Shown: positions 46,541-54,757, counted from the stretch's first letter. The stretch: DNA of 64,000 nucleotides from Clostridiales bacterium (GCA_015055515.1 SVIC01000002.1:62001-126000), one strand, 5' to 3'. The notes: generated by a model from the sequence alone, not told the origin. Program-made: numbers and translations.

Positions 46541-47140
46541 TTACATTTCTATACAATTTTCTTTTACTTTAATTTTTTCATTAATTCTATCTTGTGCATC
46601 TCTTAGGGCATATGGATCATCACTTTTGCCTATATATATTTTCATCTTGTCTACAATCCCAGTATCATTATAGTGATCAATTCTCTTCTCATGCTCTGGG
46701 TTTAATGCTATAGCCATATTACCATTATTATCTAACTTTACAACACCTCTTACTATATGACAATCCTCTTCGTCCTCTTCTACAGCAAGGAAATACTTAT
46801 TCTTGTCATCCTCTTTGCCTATTTTCTCTATCTCAGACTCATAGAACTCATTAAAAAATGATGACTGTCGCAAAAATCCAGATACATACTCTTGATCATC
46901 ATTTATACTTTTCTCTGGTAGATTTACATTATCAAAATCAAATTCATTACCATTGTTATCTAATTTTGACACTAGATCTTCGGACAAAATATCTTCTGCT
47001 TTTATCATAGATACAGTGTGCTCTAAAAAGATATGTCCGAATATATAATCTGACGACGCCTCATCCTTTTCAGTAACATCGTACACCCCAAAGAACTTAT
47101 CTTTTTCTATTTCTATATTCTTATAATCTAATTTTGCCAT
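46541..47140 (-). CDS. hypothetical acidic protein, 199 aa
   Basis: A soluble, very acidic protein (Asp/Glu-rich, VEEDEEDCHI). VSKLDNNGNEFDFDN and VKLDNNGNMAIALN contain the same KLDNNGN heptamer about 70 residues apart, suggesting an internal duplication. No family recognised. AAGGTG precedes ATG. Located between an SDR gene and mscS. Confidence 0.66.
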   Translation of the reverse strand: MAKLDYKNIEIEKDKFFGVYDVTEKDEASSDYIFGHIFLEHTVSMIKAEDILSEDLVSKLDNNGNEFDFDNVNLPEKSINDDQEYVSGFLRQSSFFNEFYESEIEKIGKEDDKNKYFLAVEEDEEDCHIVRGVVKLDNNGNMAIALNPEHEKRIDHYNDTGIVDKMKIYIGKSDDPYALRDAQDRINEKIKVKENCIEM

Positions 47141-47158
47141 ACAATCACCTTTTTTATA

Positions 47159-47893
47159 TTAACAATGACCGCCATCCAATACTATCACTTGACCAGTAAT
47201 ATAACTGGCTTTATCCGAAGCCAGGAACACAACCGTGTCAGCAATCTCCTCTGGTTCTGCCCATCTACCCATATGATATTTTGCGGTCTCTTGCTCCACA
47301 AAATCCATTGGCAATTCTGCATTCATATCGGTATTAACCCAGCCAGGAGCCACGGCATTTACATTAATGACAGGAGCATACTTCATAGACAAATCTTTTG
47401 TCAAAGACTGAAGTGCCAACTTAGTCATTGCATAATCTGCCGTGCCTGGATTAAAGTCATACATGCCACTAGTACTACTAATATTTACAATCTTACCTTT
47501 GCCTTGTTTTACCATAATAGGAGCAATGAGTTGACTTAAGAATAATGGTGCCAGCATATTTGTTTTTACTATTTCCATGTTTTCTTCATATTTTATATCT
47601 TCAAATTCTCTATCGTATACAATGCCAGCATTATTGACCAATACATCTATTTTTCCATATTTTTCTATGATATATTTCACCATTGTCTTTTGCGCTGTTA
47701 TATCAGCAACATCCGCCTTGTACGCCTCAGCATTACCACCATGTGCGACTATCTCTTCTACAACTGAATTGGCAGATTTGCTATTGCTTTTATAGTTTAT
47801 TATTACAATATCTCCAATTTCAGCAAATTTTATTGCAGAGGCTCTGCCTATGCCTCTACCTCCACCAGTAATTAAAACAACTCTTCCTTTCAT
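47159..47893 (-). CDS. short-chain dehydrogenase/reductase, FabG-like
   Basis: A 244-residue SDR with cofactor motif TGGGRGIG (8-15), NNAG, catalytic Ser in ISSTSG, the YxxxK pair in YAMTK, and the C-terminal GQVIVLDGG typical of 3-oxoacyl-ACP reductases. It stands outside a fatty-acid synthesis cluster, so the substrate is uncertain. ATG 47893 is used; an in-frame TTG precedes it directly. Followed by the 199-aa gene. Confidence 0.87.
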   Translation of the reverse strand: MKGRVVLITGGGRGIGRASAIKFAEIGDIVIINYKSNSKSANSVVEEIVAHGGNAEAYKADVADITAQKTMVKYIIEKYGKIDVLVNNAGIVYDREFEDIKYEENMEIVKTNMLAPLFLSQLIAPIMVKQGKGKIVNISSTSGMYDFNPGTADYAMTKLALQSLTKDLSMKYAPVINVNAVAPGWVNTDMNAELPMDFVEQETAKYHMGRWAEPEEIADTVVFLASDKASYITGQVIVLDGGHC

Positions 47894-47913
47894 CAATTTC
47901 CATACCTCACTTT

Positions 47914-48228
47914 TTATCTATTATCCGTACTAATAAGGAATATTTTATCATGGAAAGCACCGCGTTTTTCTACTTTTTTATTTCTGATTGTATCAAATTC
48001 TTCATAAGAACAACCTTTTACATCCAGTATTGCCCTAAGTACTTCTTCTAGATCTGCCAGTTCTTCAATCTCACCAGACTCTAGATATTCTCTCATTTCT
48101 TCTTGCAACTTAGTGTTCAATTCCTTCAAGTACTGCATGTCATCCAGTATCCTAGTCTCACAACTTTCGCCATTTGCATTAATTATAGTAGGAATCTTAT
48201 CTCTCACTAATTTATTAAATATTTTCAT
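47914..48228 (-). CDS. MazG/PRA-PH-like nucleoside triphosphate pyrophosphohydrolase
   Basis: A 104-residue all-alpha NTP pyrophosphatase. Start MKIFNKLVRDKIP is the conserved beginning of the small PRA-PH-like family; ELNTKLQEEMREYLES and EIEELADLEEVLRAIL carry the EExxE...ExxD metal-binding Glu/Asp residues. ATG 48228 is chosen because GAGG lies six bases before it; upstream ATGs at 48255 and 48234 lack good spacing. It still overlaps the P-loop gene by 14 bases. Likely nucleotide pool cleaning. Confidence 0.8.
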   Translation of the reverse strand: MKIFNKLVRDKIPTIINANGESCETRILDDMQYLKELNTKLQEEMREYLESGEIEELADLEEVLRAILDVKGCSYEEFDTIRNKKVEKRGAFHDKIFLISTDNR

Positions 48229-49129
48229 TCTCATCCTCACTTTGCGATAGTTCATCTATTCTCAACACTATCTCATCACACATATTGGATATTGTGCCGT
48301 TATTTTTCAACTTTTGCTTTGTATCCCATTCTTTTGCATTGAACCATGTCCTTTGTTGCAAATATCTATTTGATGGAGTATTAAATAGACCATTCGTACT
48401 AATTACTAAATCTGCGTTCTTGTAGAAATGGTCTATATTATGTAAAAGATACTCATTTACATCATTACCTCTGGCTAGATTTCTGTCATCATAGTCTAGT
48501 CCTGGACATAACAACACTGTATTTGTTTTGCTTAAGATCTCATCAGTCTTGTCTTGAAGTTTAGGTATGGATATTCCATATTTCTTAAGTCGCATTTTGG
48601 TAAACATATTAGTCTTTTCACCAACCATATCCCAGCCAAAGGACCCTGGAGGATCTAAAACAATTGGTTGGTCTACCACACTATACACATATTCTATCAT
48701 TTTGATAGCAACATCATTAAGAGTAATTATTACTTCTTGCTCGCTAAATGATTGATATGGCTGATCCATGTATGCATTTACAACATCATATAGCGGAGTA
48801 AAGTCCTTTATTAGATTATGATAGTTGTTATACATATCTACAAATTCATTAACTAAAGCAATTTCCTTGTCTTTATATTCATCATTTAAGCAATCTTTTA
48901 GCATTGGATCTCTTGCTATATCTTTGATCACATCTTTCTTGTATTGCTCTTGGTCAAACTTATTAGTATTAATAACCCCTCTCATCTCTAGATCTACCAA
49001 CTGCATAAGATCATCTATACAAATATTCGGCATACCCAATCTACTAGACAACTCCGACGCAAGTAGGCTTTTGCCAACCCCTGATGGACCTATTAATGAT
49101 ATAGATTTCCTCAAATTCTCTTCTGTCAT
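48215..49129 (-). CDS. P-loop NTPase with shikimate-kinase-like N-terminus, unknown function
   Basis: A 304-residue protein starting with SISLIGPSGVGKSLLASELSS (P-loop GPSGVGKS) and an IDDLM segment resembling shikimate or nucleoside kinases. The following 260 residues are not from that family: long helical region, YDDRNLARGNDVNEY and ISTNG near the end. AGGAG lies four bases before ATG. It is placed between an HD hydrolase and a MazG-like pyrophosphatase, so a nucleotide-related kinase role is plausible. Confidence 0.7.
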   Translation of the reverse strand: MTEENLRKSISLIGPSGVGKSLLASELSSRLGMPNICIDDLMQLVDLEMRGVINTNKFDQEQYKKDVIKDIARDPMLKDCLNDEYKDKEIALVNEFVDMYNNYHNLIKDFTPLYDVVNAYMDQPYQSFSEQEVIITLNDVAIKMIEYVYSVVDQPIVLDPPGSFGWDMVGEKTNMFTKMRLKKYGISIPKLQDKTDEILSKTNTVLLCPGLDYDDRNLARGNDVNEYLLHNIDHFYKNADLVISTNGLFNTPSNRYLQQRTWFNAKEWDTKQKLKNNGTISNMCDEIVLRIDELSQSEDENENI

Positions 49130-49139
49130 ATCTCTCCTA

Positions 49140-49703
49140 CTAGAATAATATCCTCATTATACTATCATACTTTTCTTTGGTTAACTCTTTTGTCTCAGCA
49201 CTCATCTTTGCATAACTTTTCTGGATCTTCTTCTTTACGAAATTATTCGCTGTCATAATGTCTTCACCCAAATACGCCCTCCAGCATATTAGTTCCACCA
49301 CACTATCCATATGGCTCACAGCATCGGCATCAGCCACGCAAATCTCTTCTATACTGTATTTGTCCCTGACTACGCTGGCTCTGTGATTTAATATACAACC
49401 CTTTACCCTAGATACAAAATTATCATCATATCCATCCTTAGTTAATATCGCACCAGCCAACTCAGCACCTAGTACATGGTGGTTATCACTATTAGCAAAA
49501 TCTAGTAAATTAGCATAATCATGAAACAACGCCGACACCTCTACAATGTCTCTATCTGCACCATATTTCTCTGCCAGCATTATGGCATTATTTATTACAG
49601 GTAGCAAATGATACTGCCATGTTTGACCTATTTGACAATTCTGTGGCCTATCGTAATGTTCCGCTTGTTCTTTGATTAAATCATAATACTTCTGGTATTT
49701 CAT
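49140..49703 (-). CDS. HD domain phosphohydrolase
   Basis: A 187-residue HD-type hydrolase: H in WQYHLLPV, the pair in ALFHDYANLL, HHVLGAELA, and ADADAVSH with the final Asp. ATG 49703 is chosen over 49736 because GAGG lies five bases before it. Similar small HD proteins hydrolyse nucleotides or phosphoesters. First gene of the HD, P-loop, MazG-like series. Confidence 0.82.
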   Translation of the reverse strand: MKYQKYYDLIKEQAEHYDRPQNCQIGQTWQYHLLPVINNAIMLAEKYGADRDIVEVSALFHDYANLLDFANSDNHHVLGAELAGAILTKDGYDDNFVSRVKGCILNHRASVVRDKYSIEEICVADADAVSHMDSVVELICWRAYLGEDIMTANNFVKKKIQKSYAKMSAETKELTKEKYDSIMRILF

Positions 49704-49748
49704 ATACACCTCAAGCATGAGTATATCACAGAACACTATAAATATAAA

Positions 49749-49777
49749 ATAAAAAAAGCCTCCAAATAGAGACTTTT
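49749..49777 (-). terminator. rho-independent terminator after tspO
   Basis: Nine-bp stem (49754-49762 with 49769-49777, one G-U pair) and T7 on the minus strand; overlaps the stop at 49776. Confidence 0.75.
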
Positions 49778-50249
49778 AATTCAATATCCATAGTGCAATA
49801 TTAAGTGTTGTGGCTATACATACCCACACTGGATAAAGGGATATAATGAGGCCATTCATAGCATCCTCTTTGCATATCTCAAAATACAGTCTTAGTGCAA
49901 AAAGTGCATTAATTATAATTACCACATTGCCTAAGAATAATTGTTGCAAAGTAAAGAATACAAGGCACCACAATACATTTAGTACACCATTAATTACAAG
50001 CAAAACAATATTTTCCTTGCTAATAGGTGTTCGATTTTGCCACTTAATCAGTATCCATGCAAATAGCACATATATCACCGTCCATATTATAGGAATAACA
50101 ATAGACGGTATCCACTCTGTCGGCTTATTTAATCCCTCGAACCACCGCATGCCTATCTGACTAAATAATGTGCCTAGTCCAGCAATAATTATTATTGGAA
50201 TTATAATTGATACAATGTTACTTTTTCTCATAGTTGTATTTTTGCCCAT
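49776..50249 (-). CDS. tspO: TspO/MBR family membrane protein
   Basis: A protein of about 157 residues with five membrane segments and the family's Trp/Pro-rich pattern (WFEGLNKPTEWIPS, WTVIYVLFAW, NVLWCLVFF). TspO binds porphyrins and related ligands. The reading frame extends to 50294, but those codons lie within the terminator of the upstream gene, so a start at 50249 or 50231 is more credible; neither has a clear Shine-Dalgarno. Confidence 0.83.
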   Translation of the reverse strand: MGKNTTMRKSNIVSIIIPIIIIAGLGTLFSQIGMRWFEGLNKPTEWIPSIVIPIIWTVIYVLFAWILIKWQNRTPISKENIVLLVINGVLNVLWCLVFFTLQQLFLGNVVIIINALFALRLYFEICKEDAMNGLIISLYPVWVCIATTLNIALWILN

Positions 50250-50267
50250 TTTTAGATAATTATACAT

Positions 50268-50302
50268 AGAAAAAGTGCTTGCAAGACATTGCAAACACTT
50301 TT
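50268..50302 (-). terminator. rho-independent terminator after the 208-aa gene
   Basis: Fourteen-bp stem (50271-50284 with 50289-50302, one A-C mismatch), GACA loop, T5 on the minus strand. Confidence 0.82.
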
Positions 50303-50305
50303 ATT

Positions 50306-50932
50306 TTATTCCTTTGTCATATCATCGATTGTCAGTAGATTATCATCAATAGGCTGACCTATTCTATCATATATTTCTTTTACCTCTTCTGCCTTTACAC
50401 CCTCTGTGAACCATTCAAAATATCTAGATTTGATGTCTGAACGTTCGAATAACTTTTCATCGCCAGATATGCTATATAGATCTGATATCTCTAAATCTAT
50501 ACCTTTCTTTAATTCAGCCGGAACATAAGTAAAAATATATTTACCATTCACATAGCTAGATACATCATGAAAATGACCAATAGGGCTGGCTTCTTGCTTC
50601 TTAAAGCCGTAATCAGCCAATTTTTTACTAGTTAATCCCACACTTGCTTCAGAGCATGGCTCAATATTATTTTCTGCCTCAACCTTTTCCGAAATAAAAG
50701 AAATAACCTTGTATGCATCCTCATAAGTCATACCATTAGGCAATACAAATGGACTAGTTAGACCTAATGTCCTACCCAATTTCAAATCGTTGGTACCATA
50801 TTGATAAAAAGTCTCTAAATGTACATATAACATACGAACAGCCTTCGTCTTTTCATCATTATTTGTAACAACATCTTGACTATTCGTATTATTTTCTTTT
50901 CTAAATTTGCTTATATAATCCTTTATGCTCAT
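50306..50932 (-). CDS. hypothetical protein, 208 aa
   Basis: A soluble protein. ATG 50932 is used because GAGG lies six bases before it; a longer frame to 50974 lacks this. Lys-rich start, then mixed alpha/beta with LPNGMTYEDAYKVISFISEKVEAENN and a Tyr/Phe-rich second half. No motif recognised. Monocistronic, with its own terminator. Confidence 0.66.
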   Translation of the reverse strand: MSIKDYISKFRKENNTNSQDVVTNNDEKTKAVRMLYVHLETFYQYGTNDLKLGRTLGLTSPFVLPNGMTYEDAYKVISFISEKVEAENNIEPCSEASVGLTSKKLADYGFKKQEASPIGHFHDVSSYVNGKYIFTYVPAELKKGIDLEISDLYSISGDEKLFERSDIKSRYFEWFTEGVKAEEVKEIYDRIGQPIDDNLLTIDDMTKE

Positions 50933-51024
50933 AATTACCCTCTTATATCTATGTATATAATGATGATAACACACATTTTACACTTGTCAAGAGTAAAAGA
51001 AATAGAGCAATGCCTATAAAACAA

Positions 51025-51051
51025 CAAAAAAAAACCACGACTATGTCGGGC
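51025..51051 (-). terminator. terminator beyond the duplicated tRNA-Leu(TAG) 3' end
   Basis: CGAC/GTCG stem extended by two C-G pairs around a one-base bulge, then nine T on the minus strand. Probably the original terminator of the tRNA operon. Confidence 0.68.
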
Positions 51052-51060
51052 TTATTGATT

Positions 51061-51082
51061 GTGGTGCGGATGAGAGGACTTG
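51061..51082 (-). repeat. 22-bp copy of the tRNA-Leu(TAG) 3' end
   Basis: Identical to 51230-51251, the 3' end of tRNA-Leu(TAG) with its CCA. The rest of the tRNA is absent here. Confidence 0.85.
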
Positions 51083-51198
51083 TCTATTGAACGACAGTTC
51101 AATACTTCGGGTGGCAGTATTAACTGACGGGGTCCCGAATACAGTTCAAGTCACAATGCTACAGCATTGTTATTGCGACAGCAATTCTCATCTAGACA
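51083..51198. other. insertion-like segment between the two tRNA-Leu(TAG) 3' copies
   Basis: About 115 bp without a gene but rich in hairpins: ATTGAAC/GTTCAAT (51086-51103), a TTCGGG/CCCGAA arm pair enclosing CAGT/ACTG, and ACAATGC/GCATTGT (51153-51170). A T-arm-like GTTCAAG (51144-51150) lies just before the last hairpin, as in the segment behind the other tRNA-Leu gene. Confidence 0.6.
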
Positions 51199-51224
51199 CA
51201 AAAAAACCTCGGTGAAACTGAGGC
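51199..51224 (-). terminator. terminator of the second tRNA cluster
   Basis: CCTCGGT/ACTGAGG stem with GAA loop, then seven T on the minus strand, seven bases after the CCA of tRNA-Leu(TAG). Confidence 0.78.
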
Positions 51225-51230
51225 TATTAG

Positions 51231-51313
51231 TGGTGCGGATGAGAGGACTTGAACCCCCACTCTTTCGAACTAGATCCTAAGTCTAGCGCGTCTGCCAATT
51301 TCGCCACATCCGC
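51231..51313 (-). tRNA. tRNA-Leu (anticodon TAG)
   Basis: An 83-nt class II tRNA, acceptor GCGGATG/CATCCGC, anticodon loop CTTAGGA, long variable arm, encoded CCA. Confidence 0.96.
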
Positions 51314-51322
51314 AAAATTGAT

Positions 51323-51398
51323 TGGTGACCCATCCGCGATTCGAACGCGGGACACCATGATTAAAAGTCATGTGCTCTACCAGCTGAGCTAATGGATC
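51323..51398 (-). tRNA. tRNA-Lys (anticodon TTT)
   Basis: A 76-nt cloverleaf, acceptor GATCCAT/ATGGGTC with one T-G pair, anticodon loop CTTTTAA, encoded CCA. Confidence 0.95.
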
Positions 51399-51403
51399 GC
51401 ATT

Positions 51404-51478
51404 TGGCTGGGATGGCAGGATTTGAACCTACGAATGCGAGAGTCAAAGTCTCGTGCCTTACCGCTTGGCTACACCCCA
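51404..51478 (-). tRNA. tRNA-Gln (anticodon TTG)
   Basis: A 75-nt cloverleaf, acceptor TGGGGTG/CATCCCA, anticodon loop CTTTGAC, encoded CCA. First of a Gln-Lys-Leu group with its own promoter. Confidence 0.95.
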
Positions 51479-51510
51479 ATGGTATTGTTCTAATCCTTGA
51501 CAACAACGTT

Positions 51511-51539
51511 ATTCTATCACAGGAAAACATGATTGTCAA
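51511..51539 (-). promoter_or_regulatory. sigma-A promoter of tRNA Gln-Lys-Leu
   Basis: TTGACA (51534-51539) and TAGAAT (51511-51516), spacer 17 bp, located between tRNA-His and tRNA-Gln. Confidence 0.8.
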
Positions 51540-51570
51540 TAGAACTAAAATACTTTTTGAAAAAATAATG

Positions 51571-51647
51571 TGGGGTGAATAGTGGGACTCGAACCCACGA
51601 CTTCCAGAGCCACAATCTGGCGCTCTACCAGCTGAACTATATCCACC
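51571..51647 (-). tRNA. tRNA-His (anticodon GTG)
   Basis: A 77-nt tRNA including the encoded G at position -1, which pairs with C73; anticodon loop TTGTGGC, T loop TTCGAGT, encoded CCA. Confidence 0.95.
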
Positions 51648-51664
51648 ATAACCATAATAAAAAA

Positions 51665-51741
51665 TGGTGTGCCAGAAGGGATTCGAACCCCTGACCCTCG
51701 CCTTAGAAGGGCGATGCTCTATCCAGCTGAGCTACTGGCAC
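51665..51741 (-). tRNA. tRNA-Arg (anticodon TCT)
   Basis: A 77-nt cloverleaf, acceptor GTGCCAG/CTGGCAC, anticodon loop CTTCTAA, T loop TTCGAAT, encoded CCA. Confidence 0.96.
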
Positions 51742-51762
51742 ACGACTTGTATACTTTTTGAT

Positions 51763-51836
51763 TGGAGCGGGTGATGGGAATCGAACCCACGCAGCCAGCT
51801 TGGAAGGCTGGAGTACTACCATTGTACTACACCCGC
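51763..51836 (-). tRNA. tRNA-Gly (anticodon TCC)
   Basis: A 74-nt cloverleaf, acceptor GCGGGTG/CACCCGC, anticodon loop CTTCCAA, T loop TTCGATT, encoded CCA. First of Gly-Arg-His. Confidence 0.96.
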
Positions 51837-51867
51837 AAAAATGGTTATGTAATCAAAAAGCAACATA

Positions 51868-51897
51868 ATAATAACAAATCTAATCCATGATTGTCAA
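51868..51897 (-). promoter_or_regulatory. promoter of tRNA Gly-Arg-His
   Basis: TTGACA (51892-51897) and TATTAT (51868-51873), spacer 18 bp, about 30 bases before tRNA-Gly. Confidence 0.72.
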
Positions 51898-51961
51898 CAA
51901 TTTTTGAAATATTTTTATTTTTTTATATTTATATTTGATTACAATAACCCTTATTATATTA

Positions 51962-52429
51962 TTAAATACTTATATATTCATAATTTATATCATTATTGTC
52001 TATTCTGATCTCTAACGCCACACCATTCTTAAGTGACCCAGGATTGAGATAAACTATACCATCAGATATATAATTATATCTAGAATGTGTATGACCAAAT
52101 AACACCATGTCTACCCCTATCATCTTTGCGTATTTCTCAATACTAAGCATTGTCCTCTTTACCTCAAATGTATTGCCATGAGTGCAAAGGATATTCTTAC
52201 CAGCAATATTTATTACTTTCTCATAAGGATATGTGCTAAAAAAATCACAATTGCCTCTAACTGCTGTAACATTTGGCATGTTCTCATACAGACCCAGATC
52301 TGTCAATCCATCACCAAGGAATATAAAGTGGTCAAAAGTATATTCATTAAAAATCTTATCTATCTTGTCTTTTGCACCATGAGAGTCAGACACTACAATG
52401 ATAGTAGCTCTATTACTCTTTGTCATCAC
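51962..52429 (-). CDS. YfcE/MJ0936-type metallophosphoesterase
   Basis: A 155-residue calcineurin-fold phosphodiesterase: VVSDSHG, FLGDGLTDL, RGNCDF, CTHGNTF and GHTHSR supply the full set of metal ligands. The start (GTG at 52429 or ATG at 52426) lies inside the end of plsY. The family hydrolyses phosphodiesters in vitro; the cell substrate is not known. Confidence 0.9.
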   Translation of the reverse strand: MMTKSNRATIIVVSDSHGAKDKIDKIFNEYTFDHFIFLGDGLTDLGLYENMPNVTAVRGNCDFFSTYPYEKVINIAGKNILCTHGNTFEVKRTMLSIEKYAKMIGVDMVLFGHTHSRYNYISDGIVYLNPGSLKNGVALEIRIDNNDINYEYISI

Positions 52430-53339
52430 TTATATCGTCTTCCTTCGAGGCTTGCTTCTCATTTCTCTTGTCTATCCTAGACTGCATATCCTTGATAATA
52501 TCGTTGGATTCCGCCTTGATCTGTTGCACTTTCCAGTTATATCTTTGTTGCAGTTTTACCCTCTTCTTTGCTACTTTTTTCATAGATTTGGCATGTTTTG
52601 ACTTAATAGCCTCTTCCTTTTTCTCCAGTTTCTCTTGCAAATGTTCTTTTAATTCCTCTTCCTTTTCTTTCAGATCATCCAATTTCTCTAATTTCTTGTC
52701 TTCTACCCTCTCCAGGTCTTTCTTTACACTTTCCTTGAAATTAATTAATCTCTCTTCGTTTGCGAAAAGTCTAATAAAATTCGTTCTATGTGCCACAACA
52801 TCAATAATGACAACAACCCACATCAGTATCATTGCCACATAGTTATATTGAATACCGGAAATGAATGTATGCACAATAGCAAAAATTATAATAAAAAACA
52901 TACTAGCAAGACTACCAATCTTGACAATAAGTAAGAATATAAGATCTGCTATAAGTATAGCAAGTGCCAGCAAAGGATTAGCAACTATGAACATACCTAT
53001 AGTGCACGCAATACCTTTGCCCCCTCTAAAATTGTACAATGCAGGGTACATATGGCCAATTACAGCCGAAAAGCCACCCACAAACATAGCAATTGTAGAT
53101 AGATATTCGTTACCTGGAAATAACACAAATCTACCAATTAGTGCCGGAATAGCTGCCTTCAAAGCATCGCAAAACAGTGTCAAGATACCCATCTTTAGCC
53201 CATACGTACGTAGCATATTCATGGTACCAGGATTGCCACTGCCCGACTTTGTAATATCTTTCTTAATCAATCTAGATATACTAATATTACCTAACAAATA
53301 GCCCAGTAATACTAATAATGCAAACTTAATTATTTCCAT
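52413..53339 (-). CDS. plsY: acyl-phosphate glycerol-3-phosphate acyltransferase PlsY with C-terminal charged extension
   Basis: A 308-residue protein. Residues 1-195 are PlsY: five or more membrane segments, GSGNPGTMN (33-41, usually GSGNPGATN) and GHMYPALYNFRGGKG (95-109), the phosphate and acyl-phosphate sites. PlsY makes lysophosphatidic acid, the first step of phospholipid synthesis. Residues 200-308 are an added Lys/Glu-rich region with heptad-like pattern (VKKDLERVEDKKLEKLDDL) predicted coiled coil in the cytoplasm. PlsY is normally about 200 residues. It overlaps der by 14 bases. Confidence 0.92.
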   Translation of the reverse strand: MEIIKFALLVLLGYLLGNISISRLIKKDITKSGSGNPGTMNMLRTYGLKMGILTLFCDALKAAIPALIGRFVLFPGNEYLSTIAMFVGGFSAVIGHMYPALYNFRGGKGIACTIGMFIVANPLLALAILIADLIFLLIVKIGSLASMFFIIIFAIVHTFISGIQYNYVAMILMWVVVIIDVVAHRTNFIRLFANEERLINFKESVKKDLERVEDKKLEKLDDLKEKEEELKEHLQEKLEKKEEAIKSKHAKSMKKVAKKRVKLQQRYNWKVQQIKAESNDIIKDMQSRIDKRNEKQASKEDDISDDKE

Positions 53340-54657
53340 CTTTCTCTGCCTTACTCTTTATAATTAACTTAATAGGTGTACCAGAATAATCCACACTCTT
53401 TCTAATACAATTCTCTAAATATCTAACGTATGAGAAATGCATTAGTTTTGCATCATTACAGAACACCACAAATGTAGGAGGTGCCACCTCTGCCTGCGTA
53501 ATATAATATATCTTACATCTTCTGCCACTTCTAGCAGGAGGCTCATTCACAAGTATTGCCGACTGCAATATCTCATTCAATACACTTGTACCAATTCTGT
53601 TATGAGCATTATAGTACACCTTCTCTACTGTCTCCATAACCTTATTCAGCCTCTGCCCAGTAAGGGTCGATGTATATAGCGGAATATAATAATCCATGAA
53701 CTTCAGATCTTCATCTAGCTTTTTATTAAATTCATTCATTGAATGTGTATCTTTTTCTATCAGATCCCACTTATTCATTAAGATTATGCTAGGCTTGCCC
53801 GCCTCGTGTACGTATCCAGCAATCCTCACATCTTGCTCTGATAGCCCTTCGCTAGAATCCACTACTATTATCACCACATCAGCACGCTTGATAGCCTCAA
53901 ACGATCGAAGAATACTATATAGTTCCACACTCTCTGGCTCTATCGCTCTCTTTCTTCTAATACCAGCAGTATCTATAAGTACGAAATCCTTATTATTATA
54001 TCTAAAAGGAGTGTCAATAGCATCTCTGGTTGTTCCTGCAACATCGCTGACCATTACTCTATTCTCACCCACTAGTCTATTAAGTAGGCTACTTTTACCA
54101 GCATTAGGCTTACCCACTATTGCTATCTTTATCTTATCCTTATCCTCATCTACACTTACTTTGTTCTTAAATTTGGATACAATACTATCCAGTAGATCAC
54201 CTATACCCATACCTTGTACGCTAGATATACCTATAGGCTCACCTAATCCAAGGTTATAGAACTCGTACAATTTCTGCTCATCATAGTTATCCAACTTGTT
54301 TACAGCAAGCACGACAGGCACATTGTATTTTCTAAGGAAATTAACAGCGTCATAATCGGCAGGAACAAGCCCTTCCTTGCCATCTACTACCATCACAACT
54401 ACATCAGCAAGATCTACTGCAATAGAGGCTTGCTTAGTGATATTCTGCTGAAACTCAGACTTATTAAGTACATCAAGGCCACCAGTATCAACTAGCGAAA
54501 AAGCATAGTCACACCATGTTGCGTCACCATATATTCTATCCCTTGTTACTCCTGGCATGTCCTCTACAATACTAATTCTCTTGCCACATATTCTATTAAA
54601 AAGAGTACTTTTGCCTACATTTGGCCTACCTACTATCGCTACTAATGGCTTCTCCAT
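53326..54657 (-). CDS. der: ribosome assembly GTPase Der (EngA)
   Basis: A 443-residue protein with two tandem GTPase domains (GRPNVGKS at about 9 and GKPNAGKS at about 185, each with DTAG/DTGG and NK/NKWD) and a C-terminal KH-like domain. It is needed for 50S assembly. GGAGG lies six bases before ATG. The der-plsY pair is common in Firmicutes. Confidence 0.97.
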   Translation of the reverse strand: MEKPLVAIVGRPNVGKSTLFNRICGKRISIVEDMPGVTRDRIYGDATWCDYAFSLVDTGGLDVLNKSEFQQNITKQASIAVDLADVVVMVVDGKEGLVPADYDAVNFLRKYNVPVVLAVNKLDNYDEQKLYEFYNLGLGEPIGISSVQGMGIGDLLDSIVSKFKNKVSVDEDKDKIKIAIVGKPNAGKSSLLNRLVGENRVMVSDVAGTTRDAIDTPFRYNNKDFVLIDTAGIRRKRAIEPESVELYSILRSFEAIKRADVVIIVVDSSEGLSEQDVRIAGYVHEAGKPSIILMNKWDLIEKDTHSMNEFNKKLDEDLKFMDYYIPLYTSTLTGQRLNKVMETVEKVYYNAHNRIGTSVLNEILQSAILVNEPPARSGRRCKIYYITQAEVAPPTFVVFCNDAKLMHFSYVRYLENCIRKSVDYSGTPIKLIIKSKAEKDGNN

Positions 54658-54757
54658 ACTTATCCTCCAGCAATTTTTGTCTAATTAGTATATCATACCT
54701 TAACTGCAAAAAGAAATATTATTATACGAATTTGAAAAAGAAATTTTTCTAAATACA

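Noticed and set aside
51270-51539. Minus-strand frame over tRNA Leu, Lys and Gln
   Set aside because: Overlaps three tRNA genes and a promoter; not a protein gene.
52420-52842. 140-codon plus-strand frame rich in Ser/Phe/Cys
   Set aside because: Antisense of the Lys/Glu-rich plsY tail; composition is the mirror of the coding strand.
53696-54259. 187-codon plus-strand frame
   Set aside because: Antisense of der between its two GTPase domains, which are fully intact on the minus strand.
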